A DNA stretch of 64,000 nt from Perca fluviatilis (lineage: Eukaryota; Chordata; Actinopteri; Perciformes; Percidae), in contig NC_053116.1 of the NCBI RefSeq assembly GCF_010015445.1, forward strand, positions 23,457,107 to 23,521,106, read 5' to 3'. This document shows, piece after piece, positions 39,390 through 51,975 of this stretch. The first letter of the stretch is position 1. The number at the start of each line of letters is the position of its first letter. The notes under the pieces were generated by a model. That model saw only the letters and a list, made by a program, of their open reading frames with translations. It ran no database searches and had not been told where the DNA came from. The position numbers were made by a program, and so were the translations under genes.

Positions 39390-40725
39390 TCTGAAGAGTC
39401 CATGTTTTTGTAATCCTCTGTGTCCTCCTTGGTTACTAGCAATTGCGTGGAGGAGGGGTCAGGGTGGTGCACCATCACGGAAGGTGTGTGTCATTTGGAT
39501 GCGCCGACAGTTTTTTATTAATAGTCCTCTGAAACCAGTCTGCTCATAAGAGTGACAGGGATACTAGTTTTGGAAAGAGATATTGAATTTAATATTTCAA
39601 TTCTGTGAGCACCACAAATAATATTCCATTCCTCTCCATTGGGTGGTGATAGAAGACTTCGGAGACAGATATCTCGAGACCTGTTTAAGTTGACCAAAAC
39701 TGTTCGCATGGCTCGATACCACTAGAGTTGTTCAGTACATGTACGAACAAATCACAATGAATCTTAAGTGAACTGACTATATTGAATCCATAGACTGTTA
39801 ATATTTGAATCACTACTGTCACTGACTGAATCATAAGCATTGAGAAGTGGAGCGCCTCTCACTGGCGACTGCACGGTTGTCAGCTCAGATGTGATTCACA
39901 GTACGTTACTTCCTCGTTAAAAGACCACAAAAGCTACAGAAGCAATCATAATCTGACAAATCCTTCATAGATAATTTGCTGCAGAGCTATTAACCTTATG
40001 TGCAGTGTTGTATAGGATAGTATTGTACTGAACTGAACGTGACAGCTTGGGCTAGCAGCAGACTGAGCGTACTATTGAACTGAAAGTTGTGTGTACGAAT
40101 GGTGATGCGTTCACCTACTGTAGTAAGTACTGAACTGCATTTGAACTGTGATGCAACCGATTATCTATGGAAAGAGTACAACAAACTACAGTAACTATGA
40201 ATCTTTGAATCTAAGAGAAGGAAGTGATCTGAATCGGCAAAGCGATTTGTGATGCTAATTTCTAATTTGGGTGAACTGGCTTCTTAAGTATTGATTTCAA
40301 ATTAAGAATCTGAATCACAGAGCAGGTGACCAACGAAATAAAACCTGTTTGGATGTTCTCTAGGCTCCTGAAAAGTCTATAAAAGTAGAACTTGTGGGTT
40401 AAATGTTCACCTGTTGGTTTCAATCTCCAGTGTTTGGCTAAACGCTCCAAGCTAAACTTACATTGTTTCTGTTTTTTTCTTTTTGTTTTTTTCTTTCCTC
40501 CAGCGTCTTTCTCATGTCTTATATTTGTTTGGGGAGAACTAGACAAGACATAGGCCTACTTCTTAGGCTTTCTAAAGAAAACCATACTCTGCTTTAAATA
40601 GTTAATTACTCTCGCCGTGTCTCCGGCGGTGTCTGATGGCGGGTGGGGTGGGGGTGGGGGGAGACTTCTGTCTGTCTTCCTTTTCTTTTTTTCCCAGTAG
40701 GGGCAGGCCTATATATTTTGCAGCT
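39390..40725. other. Non-coding stretch
   Basis: Nothing recognised; some loosely repetitive TACTGAACTG text near 40030-40150. Confidence 0.4.
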
Positions 40726-40729
40726 CATG

Positions 40730-41040
40730 TCTGAAAGGCTGGCTCCAAGCACTAGGGGTGGGCTCTCGCTCTCTGATGGTTTTCCAGTGAGTATTTGTCA
40801 GGTCAGACTGTGCACCGCCCGGCGGTCTCCGCTCCTCTCCCCGGGTTATTTATTACCTCTCTCCCCCGCCGGCAGCGCTGCGGCTCCGCGGCCGCTGCCA
40901 ACAACGGCGCAGAGGCGGGGGCCGCGTTAGGGGGGTTCCCGTGGGCCGATGATTGGAAAGGAATAGACATGAAATGCAGCATGAGGTTGGACAGAATTTC
41001 AGGCTTATTACTGTACATAGCAAAGTAACCGTCCTTGACA
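40730..41040. promoter_or_regulatory. Candidate conserved or GC-rich regulatory element J
   Basis: CpG-rich block (40810-40945) followed by GGCCGATGATTGGAAAGG and GACATGAAATGCAGCATGAG. It lies 4.5 kb upstream of samd11 and could be an alternative promoter or enhancer. There is no coding exon that I can defend: the overlapping short frames on both strands have no domain. Confidence 0.3.
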
Positions 41041-42475
41041 TGTGCAGACTGATCTCAGAACCAGGAGTGGACTTTTTTTGTGTATGTGTGTGTGAAACCC
41101 CAACCTAGTATGTCTGAAAGTATAGTATCACCATTAGTGCTGCAATAATTACTCAATTAATTGGTTATAAGAGCAGCAGAAAATGAATTACCAACAGTTT
41201 TGATACTTTATTTTAACCGTTAAGTCAAATTAAAGGATTTACTGCTTTTCTCAGTTTCGTATCACAGTAAATCAAATATCTCTGGGGTTTGGGACTCTTG
41301 GTCACATTATACAAGCAATTTGAAGTTGGCACCATGGAATCTAACTTATGATGGGCATTTTTACTTTTTGCTGACATTTTGTAGGCTAAATTATTAAATT
41401 AACAATCACAAAAAAATGAAAATAATCACCATCATTAATCACTATAGCTTGTCCATGATCATGTTGATCCATGATACCGCCATACAGACAATTTGCATTA
41501 TACTGGAAGACAGCCATCTACATTATGTAAACCAATCTACATTATTCAGTAGCTGTGTACTGAAAGGAAAAGGGGATTTCCAAAGTGGCAAAAAAGAGAG
41601 GAATTAATCATGTATTATTTGTATTATTATTGTTTCAGTTTCCCTGAGTTTTATCTGAGATAAAAAGCTGTTTCACAGCTCATTGATACTTACAGCAACC
41701 TGAACGCCAGTTAATTTAAAAGTCATACAGACAAACTGGCAAAAAAGAAAGAAAGAACAGTGAAGTTAAAATGTCTTGAGATATAGAAGAAACATATTGT
41801 GAAGTTGGTGACAGTTTAACATTTCTATGTGACATAAGATTAGTGTAATGTTAATAACAAATTGGAAGGAACCATGATGTCTCTCAGTATTGCTGATTTG
41901 TTCCACCATCCTAAAAACCTTGAACGGATGAATTTTGTTTTGTTCTTTGATAGATTAGTTTTCTTCTTATGGATATTCATGAAATCTGCCAATGCTACAA
42001 ATACAGAAAATGTTTGCTCAGTTTAAAATGTTGATGGTTTTGGTGTCACACTCTGAAAACACTCACCACATGAATCACACTTGAAACTACATTCAGTAAT
42101 AGAAAGAGAAACTAGAGGAGACACCAGTGTCTCTGTTGAGAGTTGGTATTTTTGCATTTTGAGAAACAGGCTCGCATTTTCCTTTAAGGTTTATCAGTTT
42201 TGCTGTGAAATCTTAAACCACACCTGTTGTATTGAAAAGTCATATCATATTAAATCTTATAAAATATAGCTAGACTATCAGATTCCATGCTTGCAGGGTT
42301 ATTTCTCTAAATTGTTCTAAAATGTTGGAATAGAATTTAAAAAAAATTCTGTTGTGCCATGTGAGAACACATAAGCAATGTGAGCAGAAGTAACTGGCTA
42401 GACATAGCAAGATACATTTTTATATATTTATGTACTGATATTGGTATTTCCTAATTCATTGTAAATTCATTGGGT
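41041..42475. other. Non-coding stretch
   Basis: AT-rich sequence; a TGCTGCAATAATTACTC segment near 41138 resembles the ends of fish hAT-like repeats but is not conclusive. Confidence 0.4.
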
Positions 42476-42955
42476 TTAAGAGCAGGATTTTCTGTGGTTA
42501 GTTTTTTCTGTCATTTTAGATACACAGGACTCTGCCACACTGTAGTAAAAGAAGCAAGAAGTAAGAAAAGGTTGAGGTAGAAAGGTTAAATGAGATTTCC
42601 CCATCACATCAAGCATTTTATGAAAGAGACACAAAGGCTGATGGAAAAATCTACTCAGTTTACAGCGAACCGATTTATAAAGATCTGAAGGTTGAAGTGT
42701 CGTCACTGTACAAGTTTGGGGAACCCCTCCATGATGAGCCATCGAGAATGAGTCACGATCAGGGACGGGAGTGGGTGTAGGAGTGGGCATGGGTGTCCCC
42801 TGTATGACTGGTTTCATCAGGGCTCTCCCGATGGTGCAACCTCCAGCGCCAACGCACGCATCAACAAGGTTTCCATCGAGACATTTCGATGTGGTAAAGG
42901 CTGGTTTGATAAAGAGAGAATCAAAGAGCTTCTCATCTGAAATGTAGTGTCCCAC
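42476..42955 (-). other. Unassigned 159-codon open frame
   Basis: The longest frame in the window that is neither simple repeat, transposon nor samd11. It opens on GTG rather than ATG and contains YISDEKLFDSLFIKPAF, a GAGGCTIG segment and a short Pro-Thr run. I recognise no domain. A possible acceptor (TTTCTAG) lies just upstream on the minus strand, but no partner exon is evident. It could be a chance frame, a decayed retrocopy or an unknown exon. Confidence 0.2.
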
Positions 42956-42960
42956 TTCCT

Positions 42961-44680
42961 AGAAATGGCTTTTATAAACATACGCCATAAACGTCAGCAG
43001 CTCATGATTTATATCACTGCTTCTGTTCAGTGCACTCACCTACATGTGGGGAGTGACATTATTGTTTAGTTGAAAAATGATTTTATTTCATTTTTCAGAC
43101 TGTTTCCTTTAAAGGTAGCTTTTGGGTAATTGATTTCAGGTTTCCGTTTTTTCTGTAGCTGTGAGTGTAAAATCTGTTTTGGTCTCTTCCTGATCTACAA
43201 CCCTACTAATTCCATTACATTCCCTTCAGACATCACAGCTCCTCAGTTCCAAAAGGAAAAATGTCAATCTACAGTCCGTCAGTCTTTGGTGAGGTAGCTG
43301 GCATGCGTTTTTGTAAATGTCTGCCGTGTGTTTGCCTGCCTGGTCCTGGCTGTAGGCTTTATACCAGTTCTGGCCAGGCTGTGGTCTCTGGCCTTCCCGT
43401 GCACCGCTTCCGCCTGCGGTGTGGCGTGCCTTCTTCCTGTGTGTATCAGAGGCAGTTTGGCCTGATTTATAGGCCCCTGACACACTGCGCTTTAGACCCC
43501 ACCTCTGCTGCTGGAATGGCTATTCCATGTGTTGGTGGTGGATCCACCTGGGTGGTTCTCCACTGATGGGGGTCAGATGTGGTCCTGCTCACAAGCTCCA
43601 GAAGCTCAGGGGAACATGCCCTGCAGACAGTGTGGAGAGAAAGTGCTTTTAGAAAATGTGGTTCCAGGCTGAGGTTTTTGCTTTAGTTAAAGCAACACAA
43701 TTGCAGCAACGGTTGCACATATTGATATGATCTGTTCTTTTGAATTATTCCATATCTACACCTGCTTGTAACCCAACATTAAATCAAAATACAAGTCAAG
43801 GAATATTGACAAAGGTTGGGTTTTGGTTGGTGCTAGAGTTTAAATGTTAAACAACCAAAGCACTTTGATTAAGGTTCAGCTAAATTGTTAGCCATAGTTA
43901 ATTTCTGAAAATAACTTGAGGACTCACACGCAGGTGTCAAGAGTCTAAAGCACATCTCCTCAGACCCACCATTTTGCCATTTCAAAGTGAAACATCTTCA
44001 TTTTTGTAATATCTGACCATGCATCACACTCTGATGTTGTAGTATTTTGCAATTAAAAACATGAATAGTTTAAACCTATTGCACTTGGTTATCAACAGGT
44101 TTCACAGTGCCTGTCATACATCTAAAAATAGGTTTAAAAAATCCAAAATATAACCCCTTTCTTTAGGTTTTGTGATGTTTAAGTACAGTATGTTTATGTA
44201 AAACATTTAACACAGACAGCTCTGCACACACTGTTGGACAGTTTTAGGCTTGCTGAACTGGCCGCAGCAGGTTAGTGGGAAAGGTGGTGCCACTGTAAGT
44301 GGAGTATAACAAAGAGGGGGTTGAATTTAGACGCACAAGGAGAACATAAAACACGGTGTGTGGACCTGCGGCTGATGTCATGGGTAGATTTGGTGACCTC
44401 TGTGATCCTGACCACCTCTATGTGTATGTTCAAAGGTGAAGGTCTGGTTTAAGGCTGCTATTGTTAGTGTTTGGCTTTTAAATTATTATAAAAGACCACG
44501 TTATTGTTTTGGTAGAATTGTACACATGTTGAAACTGTTTGCCTGTAAGCTGGAAGCCTGGTTTAAGTTTGGTATTAGTGGGCTTTAAAATAATCATAAA
44601 TGTGTTGTTATATTGGGGGGTAAAATGTATGGTCTTTATAAATTGTAGATATGAAGACACAGCTGTTAAACCTCGTTTTA
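42961..44680. other. Non-coding stretch
   Basis: Unique sequence upstream of samd11. Frames at 43226-43566 overlap on both strands and have no domain. Confidence 0.4.
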
Positions 44681-45200
44681 AATTCAGTGCATCGGTGGAA
44701 ATGACAGTTTACTTCTTTATGCTCAATGATGGCTCCTCCATTTTACGCACTGAAGCGCCGTCCCTCGCAGTCCCCCCTTCTTCCTGTGGCTCTCGCCGAG
44801 TCTCCGCTGTTTAAATGGGCCAAGTTGAGAAGCGGCGGAGAGTGCAAATCTTGTTTGGTCTGGGTCTGTGAACTTCAGCGTGACTTCAACGACATACAAA
44901 GGGGCTAAAAACAACTCTTTCCAATCTTATAAGTGTATAATGCTGCGCAAATACTTAGGAATATCAAGCTTGATATGTTTGGCTTGTGGTTCTAAATAAA
45001 TGCCATATGCCACATTGGTTTAAGTAACAGGAAAAATGTGCCATTATCAGTTTCTTTTTTTATTGTCTTCATTCGCTGTGAAATTGTATCTTGGCCACAG
45101 TTGGTAAACTCCCCAAAGCTGAATCGATGTGCGCTGTTTTTTTTTTTTAAAGCAGTGAGTCGCTTTAAAATGTTTGCCTCTAGTCAGTGGATTTAAAGCC

Positions 45201-45210
45201 TATAAAAAAA
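45201..45210 (+). promoter_or_regulatory. Candidate TATA box for samd11
   Basis: TATAAAAAAA lies 383 bp upstream of the samd11 ATG. It could place a start site near 45235. A competing reading is a splice acceptor at TTCCCCAG (45221-45228), which would make the exon begin there and the promoter lie further upstream. Neither is proven. Confidence 0.25.
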
Positions 45211-45592
45211 CTCTTCTAATTTCCCCAGAGGCAAAGAAATAAGAGACACGACGCGTAACTGCGACTGGTAATGATCACCGTAGGTAACATAATGTCCGGG
45301 GCTCAGGGCTAACCATGTCAGGTATTAACAGAGCGAGTGTGATTAAATGTGGGAGGTAGGAGCTGCGAGGCTGGCGGAGAGCGCTGCTGCCACTGCGAGC
45401 TGGAAACTATTGAATGGGAATCTATCCGGCAACTTCACCAGACGGCTGTCTCACGGCGACACGGGGGCTCTGCGTAAAACCAAGCGGCGCGTCTCCAAGT
45501 CTGGGTCAGCCCAACTCACAGACGGAGAGGACGCTGAAGTTGGATCGGGCGAGCATATTTTTACTTGTTTCCGGCGCTCGGCTCCCACTAAC

Positions 45593-46046
45593 ATGCCTGC
45601 CATCAAAAAGGAGAGGCTGGATGGAGACGACATGGCATTGACTGCGTTCAACCAGTCCGAATACCTGGCCCCTTTAAATGCCACCGCTATCCCCGTGGTG
45701 ACCCCGCATCCGCCGCCCTACGACCACATTTTCGCCCATCACCGCGCGTACTTGGGGCTCCACGACTCGGCGCTGCATCACCAGCACCTCCACCATCACA
45801 CGGACGACTTAATGCTGGAGAGGTTCTCCTCCATCCCCGACTTTCAGCCCTTTTTCGACAACGGGGAGCCGTGCATCGAGGTGGAGTGCGGGGAAAACAA
45901 GGCTTTGCTTTATATCAATAAATTGTGTCAAGGTAGTAAGGGACCCTCAATTAAATACAGGGGCGAGTGGCTTACCCCCAACGAGTTCCAGTTCGTCAGT
46001 GGACGAGAGACTGCCAAAGATTGGAAACGGAGTATTAGACACAAAG
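45593..46046 (+). CDS. samd11: samd11 exon 1 (start codon, residues 1-151): SAND-domain part of a Polycomb-linked repressor
   Basis: The ATG at 45593 has A at -3 and opens MPAIKKERLD, matching the start of long vertebrate SAMD11 isoforms as I remember them. Residues 30-75 are Pro- and His-rich. From GEPCIEVECG (residues 91-100) runs a SAND domain containing GEWLTPNEFQFVSGRET and the diagnostic KDWK at 142-145. The exon ends in phase 1 at AAAG|GTAAGA. SAND folds usually bind DNA; SAMD11 (mr-s) with SAMD7 works with PRC1 to silence non-rod genes in mammalian photoreceptors. The frame is open upstream to an in-frame ATG at 45347 (82 extra codons); I prefer 45593 because homology starts there. 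Confident on identity, less on the start. Confidence 0.87.
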
Positions 46047-46730
46047 GTAAGAACAACCTTCAATGTCCTCACGGTTCATTGGTAGAGACGGTCGGACATC
46101 TCGCCGTCAATTAAACACTTTTTAGACGCCGCTTATTGTGGGTACAAACTTGGGTCTCGTGGTTCGGTGCTTAGTTTTGGAGTGAAAGGGTTACAGCAGC
46201 CAGAGCGTAAGGAGACAGATGAGAAAAGGCGCATATCCTCCACATACCTTCCGAGGCTTTGACACAGAGTTTGGGCTGCGAACCGGGGCATTTGGAGTTG
46301 GCTGCACGGGGACTGAGGTGAAAAGTTAGACATATATAATTCAATGTGTGACATTTTAAATATGATTTTTTTCCTCGTTATGGGATGAGTCGTTCCGTTG
46401 AGTGCAGCTGCACGTGTGCATGGGTGTTGACACTTAAAACGCATCGCATGTTAGGTTTGAGATATATTTTTTGAAAATTAGCGTTTTGTTTATCCAATTA
46501 ACGTCACAGTTTGTGGTAGGCTAAATGTGATGATTTTGCAACCAATTGCAGTTTTCAACTAAATATTAATTGTAGCTGCCTTTATCCATATATGAATTTT
46601 GTAGGTGTTTGTTAGATTTTCCGATACAATGACCTTGGCATGATCACAGTGATACTGCTCCTGTATTTTATATGTGGACATTTAAAGCATAGTATTTAAT
46701 CCAATAATTAGCGTTGTGCCCGCACGCACG

Positions 46731-46821
<91 letters not shown>

Positions 46822-47233
46822 TTACTCAGGCAGAACTGACATGCTTTAAGATGTGTGGTGGCAGGGTGTCGCCCCCAGGTCAAAGATGGTAGGCAGCCTA
46901 ATAGTTTAATATACCGATTCCTACAGACATATGACAGTAGGCTGCTGTCTCTCTGGCTCACCAGACTTGACCTATCGGTAGAATTAAACTTTGGGGCAAA
47001 AATGTAGAGAGATGACTCCTTCGATACATACTGTGTTGATTGGATGATTTTTGACTAGATGTGTCTTGAAAACTTTGAGTCCTGAGATGCTGTGGCTGAA
47101 GAAAAGGGCAATTCTTAAGCAAGTTGATAATACCTTATCACATGCTGTGTCATGGAGGAGATGAGTTCACTGGCTGGGGAATATGGTTGGTAGTATTCAC
47201 TAAAAGTGTTTCTCTTGTTTTTTTCTTTTCCAG
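46047..47233 (+). other. samd11 intron 1 (1.19 kb)
   Basis: Canonical GTAAGA donor and TTTTTTCTTTTCCAG acceptor, phase 1. It contains a long CA microsatellite (46721-46819). Confidence 0.85.
46721..46819. repeat. (CGCA)/(CA)n microsatellite in intron 1
   Basis: A few CGCA units followed by an uninterrupted CA run. Confidence 0.95.
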
Positions 47234-47325
47234 GGAAAAGTCTCAAGACTCTTATGTCCAAAGGAATCTTACAGGTGCACCCTCCAATCTGTGATTGTCC
47301 TGGTTGTCGAATTTCATCTCCAGTG
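47234..47325 (+). CDS. samd11: samd11 exon 2 (residues 152-182): end of SAND domain
   Basis: This 92-bp exon completes the split glycine codon after HK and encodes GKSLKTLMSKGILQVHPP followed by ICDCPGCRISSPV. The C-x-C-x-x-C cluster at the end matches the zinc-binding tail seen after several SAND domains (GMEB1, DEAF1). The acceptor is TTTTCTTTTCCAG and the donor is CAGTG|GTAAGA, ending in phase 0. It joins exon 3 in frame. Sequence identity to vertebrate SAMD11 is very high here from memory, so function is probably constrained. Confidence 0.9.
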
Positions 47326-47998
47326 GTAAGAATATTTCATTTTCTGTCAATGTTTTTGCTTGGTTTTTGCTCAGCTAAATTGATGATGAATGCTTGTATT
47401 TGCTTGGCTGTTATATCAAGCCAAGTCAATTTTATTTATAGGGCATTTATTTAGCCCATAATTACAAATTTGCCTCAAAAGTCTTTCAAATCTGTACTCT
47501 CGTCATTAATGTTTTTATTTATATTCCAAATAGACCATGTATCCTATTGTTTAGATTTAGTTGAGCTAGTTTGAAAGCAGGACTGGCATTCTAATATTTC
47601 TTTGCCATATTTGTGTTGTCACCCAGCTTTACATATGTGAAACAGTGGGTGAGTGTTTATTGGAGCATTGTCTTTCTCTGTAACCTTGATGGTGAAGACC
47701 CTACAGCCACACATGTCAACTTTGATGGTAATTTTTCTCAGCATGAATATCAAATCCACTTTCAGCCTTTCACTGATGCAGAGTATCAAAGTGCCTTTTA
47801 TTCAGAGGCATTGAGCTGTCCAGTGTGGCTGTTTGACGTTAGGTGTCGTTGGTCGGGATCTTCTGTCCCATTGAATCAGTTTCCTCACCTGGCTGCTAAA
47901 CTTTTGTTTGCCTAGTGCTTCCCTCAGGGCTCGGCCAGGGGCACGAGGCCAAACCTTGAGGCCTTGCAGGTGTGTCATGATTACAGCATCACTACTCT

Positions 47999-47999
<1 letters not shown>

Positions 48000-48038
<39 letters not shown>
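48000..48038. repeat. (GT)n microsatellite
   Basis: GT run in samd11 intron 2. Confidence 0.93.
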
Positions 48039-48039
<1 letters not shown>

Positions 48040-48717
48040 AGCTTTGAGTAAGCACACTGCCGGCTCACCGTCGCCAAATCTGTTCACGCAGGTGCAGTGG
48101 GTTGTGAGTGTGTATGTATCTTTGCGTGTTTGTGTGTGTGTTTTTATCACCACGGCGCGCATCTGTCGTCGCTTCCAAGCACTAATCTTGAGGGAAGGGT
48201 GTAAGAGGCTTAGCGAGCTACTGAGCGTGGCTACTGCTGATTATTGTGTGCGAGGCACGCAAGGCAAAGGCGGTTTAGATAAGCCAGAGGTGTTTGAGTG
48301 ATACAGGTGAACTGGTGACATTTTTCACAGCCGAGAATGAAGACCTGTACCCTAACTCTAGGGTTCAGCCTAACAAATTACCTGAGGGAGGTAGGGGGCA
48401 GAGAAAACAGATATGCTTGAAATGTTCATGTCTTATTTTTTACAGAAGGATTTGAGAATCTAACCGTGGTTGCGTATGTTTAGGCTCATCACAGATATCA
48501 GAGTGATTGGCTTTTGGCTTGCTACGGCTTGTACGGTTCCACTTAAATTACAGCAGTGACAGTGTAAAACTTTGTTTTTGACGTAAGCAGGGATACGAGA
48601 GCTTTAAGGTTGTTGTAGCCTTCTCTCCCTCTCTTCCTTTCCTTGTCTGTCTGGTGGTGAAGCCTGAAGTCTAACCCACCAAGTGAATACCACCGTGACA
48701 CTTTTGCGGAAGCATGC

Positions 48718-48746
48718 ACACATGCACGCACGCACGCACACACGCA

Positions 48747-48816
<70 letters not shown>
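48718..48816. repeat. (CA)n microsatellite
   Basis: CGCA units leading into a long CA run in intron 2. Confidence 0.95.
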
Positions 48817-48818
<2 letters not shown>

Positions 48819-48950
48819 CTAAGTATGTTGGCGGTGAGGGTTAGGCAGTGGAGGGAGGGCACTGGGACTTGGCCTGTACTGGCGTCTCCCTCTCTCCCCA
48901 CTGACTCCCCTTAGGCCATGGCAGCCAGCACTCCCTCACTGATGAGCTCT

Positions 48951-48960
48951 CACACACACA

Positions 48961-49025
<65 letters not shown>
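48951..49025. repeat. (CA)n microsatellite
   Basis: Second CA run 135 bp after the previous one. Confidence 0.95.
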
Positions 49026-49027
<2 letters not shown>

Positions 49028-49689
49028 TATGCCTGCCTACTGACACAAATTACCTCATGCAGTCATTTATTTTGTAAGTTTGACAGCTGAACTTTGAGTG
49101 ATCTTGTTTTGCTATAGGCATGAGGCAAGTGATCATAAAATAGTGCAGCAGCTGGTGGGAAGACTTTTCACCTGCCTGCTCAGAACTCGTGGAAGTTAAT
49201 GTGTCAGTGTCGGCCCTGGCACAAGCTGTTTATAATGACATATCGAACAAACTGAACTGTTGTTACACTCAACAGTATAACATTTAAATGTGTTGATAAT
49301 TTTGTTTATCCACACTCCAATATGCTATTGATAACTAGCTGTCAAGGTGTGTTAGCTTTCTATTAATCATGTTATTATGTGATTATCAGGTACTTAAATG
49401 AGTTCTCAGCTTTAAATTGTTTTCAAAGGTGCCCCTTGAAGTTGTTAGATTCTGCTTATTTTGTGTGTTTGGGACCGCATGTCATTCTTTTGCACGTATA
49501 CAATATACTCAAGATTGTGAAGATTATTCTTGGCCCTGTATGTTTGTGTTTTTGTCTGTATATTCTTATGCGTTACTTTGTAGCTGTGACTCTATGCGTG
49601 CATGCCTGTGATTATTTGTACGCCCGCGATGACTGGCAGACTTGCCTGCTTGCTGTGTGTGCATGTGTGTGTTTGTGCGTGTGTGTGTC

Positions 49690-49830
49690 TCTTCCCGGGA
49701 GAGCTGGGCTTCCTTTGCTCTGTTATTTCAGCGGAACTGGCGGAGGCCGGGAGGAAATTACACTCCCCTCCTCCGGCTCGTAAAGACCTCCTCCAATCAA
49801 GGGCTCCTCTTGCAAAGAGAAATTAAACAC
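49690..49830. promoter_or_regulatory. Candidate intronic conserved element L
   Basis: Complex block with GGAGAGCTGGGCTTCC, GGAAATTACACTCCCC and CTCCAATCAAGGGC in intron 2 of samd11. Texture-based call only. Confidence 0.25.
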
Positions 49831-50622
49831 AGAAGCAGGCACACACACATCCATGCACAAACACGGACATAGATAACTTATAGTCTATCTCATTACATTT
49901 TCATAATGCCACTTCCAATAATGGTAAAGAGGAGAAGATAATTTAAAAAAAAGGGCACCATGTTGAGTGGAATAATAGAAGTTGAGCTGTTATGTGATGT
50001 TGAGTTGTATTCATAGATCAGCTACCTACTGTACACTGCTTCTGTTCTGTGTTGTGTTTGTGCTTGCATGTGTGTTGCCGAGGCTATGTTGCCATGGTAA
50101 CCCCGGATTCAGTCATTGGCCCAGAAGTGTGCACAACAGTGGTCGTGTTGAGTGTATTTGTGCACTTTTGTGTGCCTGTCTCTCTGAGTATCGGTCAAAT
50201 TAGAGATTAAGTGAGACTCTAATGATCTCTGTATTGTGGGTCTTAATCTCGCTTATAGAGATCAATATAAATTGGAATGTGTGTCACACACATAGACATA
50301 CCGTATACAGTATACACACACACATTCAAAAACTCTTTTGTGTCTCTTGTTGTCTTTCCGTCTATAAATTATTCAGTTAAAAAAACTATTTAATTTAGCA
50401 AATTAGCATTAGCTTGTACTAGTGTGCATTTCAGCAAGATGCGTGTGTACATTTTTTTTTATTTTTTTTTTTTGCTTCTTAAAATATTGCTCACTACTAT
50501 ATGACTGGATTCATGTGTGTATGGGTGCGGACCCTTTTAACAGGCAGCTAAAATAAAATAAGCCAAATGTAGTTGATCACAACAAAGCCAACAGCCGCGT
50601 TATTTCCCTCCTCCCAACATCT

Positions 50623-50625
50623 CTG

Positions 50626-50698
<73 letters not shown>
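50623..50698. repeat. (GT)n microsatellite
   Basis: GT run with one GC interruption, in intron 2. Confidence 0.95.
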
Positions 50699-50700
<2 letters not shown>

Positions 50701-51862
50701 CAAATGTGTTTGTGCTGTTTGTTGGTTTCATGTTGTGATTTCTCTGATAGTTGCAGGCTCGCTCTGTCACATCAGGCCTTTGCAGACAGTAATGTCCTGT
50801 CATAGTTTTACTTTCGTACATCCATCCGTACACTCAAACAAGCACATACTGTATATAAACACAGGATTACTAGGTAGTAAGTAAAATGTATCAGTGTTAT
50901 ACAGTTAGAGTTATATGTACAGTTTTTGATTAGTACTAGTTTGTCAGCGATGTAGGTGTAAGAAAGTAGTTACATTTTTAATTTTTTAATTTTCATAATC
51001 TGTATACCTTACAATTTTTTTATTTGTTTAATACTAATAATGTGCAAAAAAGTCAGTATGACAAAGATTTAATTTTTAGTTTTGCCAGCATAAATGAGGG
51101 TCATCTGAGTTTATCTTAGTTTTCCTCCACAACAAAACTGATACGTATCATTCCAATTACCTATACCTAAATACACAACACACAGCTACATTTATGAAAT
51201 CATAAAATCATAAGTGTAACTGTGTGTTGTATATTTAATGAAACTATTTAAAGTGTGTTGATTTTGATTGTTAAGATCCAATTTGACTCGTGTTGGGACC
51301 AACACAGCAGAAAACATCAGTTGAATTTACCAACCACAACTTCATGCTTGCCTCCGTTTCCTCTGTGTTTGTCTGGGGAGAGAAAGGCCCAGTCGTTACC
51401 TGTCCATAAAGCTCCCCTGCGGCGGCCTCGGTGGGCCTATCCAAACACACAGAGGGAGAGAAAAAGGGAGGAGGAAGGAGAGAAAGAAACGAGAGGGAAA
51501 GGGTAGAGCGAGAGGCGCGCTGACATGCTTGACTGCACCGTCACTGACCTCACAGCGCCGCCCCAGCAGCAGCGCCCCCATCCCCCACCCCTCCCCCTTG
51601 CCGCCTCTCACCCTCTGTGTACCCCTCCCCCCACTGCTCACCCATCCCTCCCCTCTTGCCCTGTGCCGCTTCACTGGGCTGCAACTGCCCGCTCGGCTCA
51701 GCGTGTGGGGGCCGAGGGTGCAGGGGAGCATGAGTGTGTGTGTGGGGGTGGAGATGGGGGACTTGGTCGCATGCCTGTCCGTCCTACAGTGCTTTCTCAC
51801 TTTTTTCTCTTTCTCTCACACGGCCTTGAACAACCAAGTGTTGCCTGAAGTCTGTACATAAA

Positions 51863-51878
51863 CCACACACACACACGC

Positions 51879-51970
<92 letters not shown>
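51863..51970. repeat. (CA)n microsatellite
   Basis: CA run with two CGCA interruptions near its start, in intron 2. Confidence 0.95.

Positions 51971-51975
<5 letters not shown>

Noticed and set aside
47430..47465. SINE-like AAGTCAATTTTATTTATAG motif in intron 2
   Set aside because: Too short and without ends or duplication to support a separate call.
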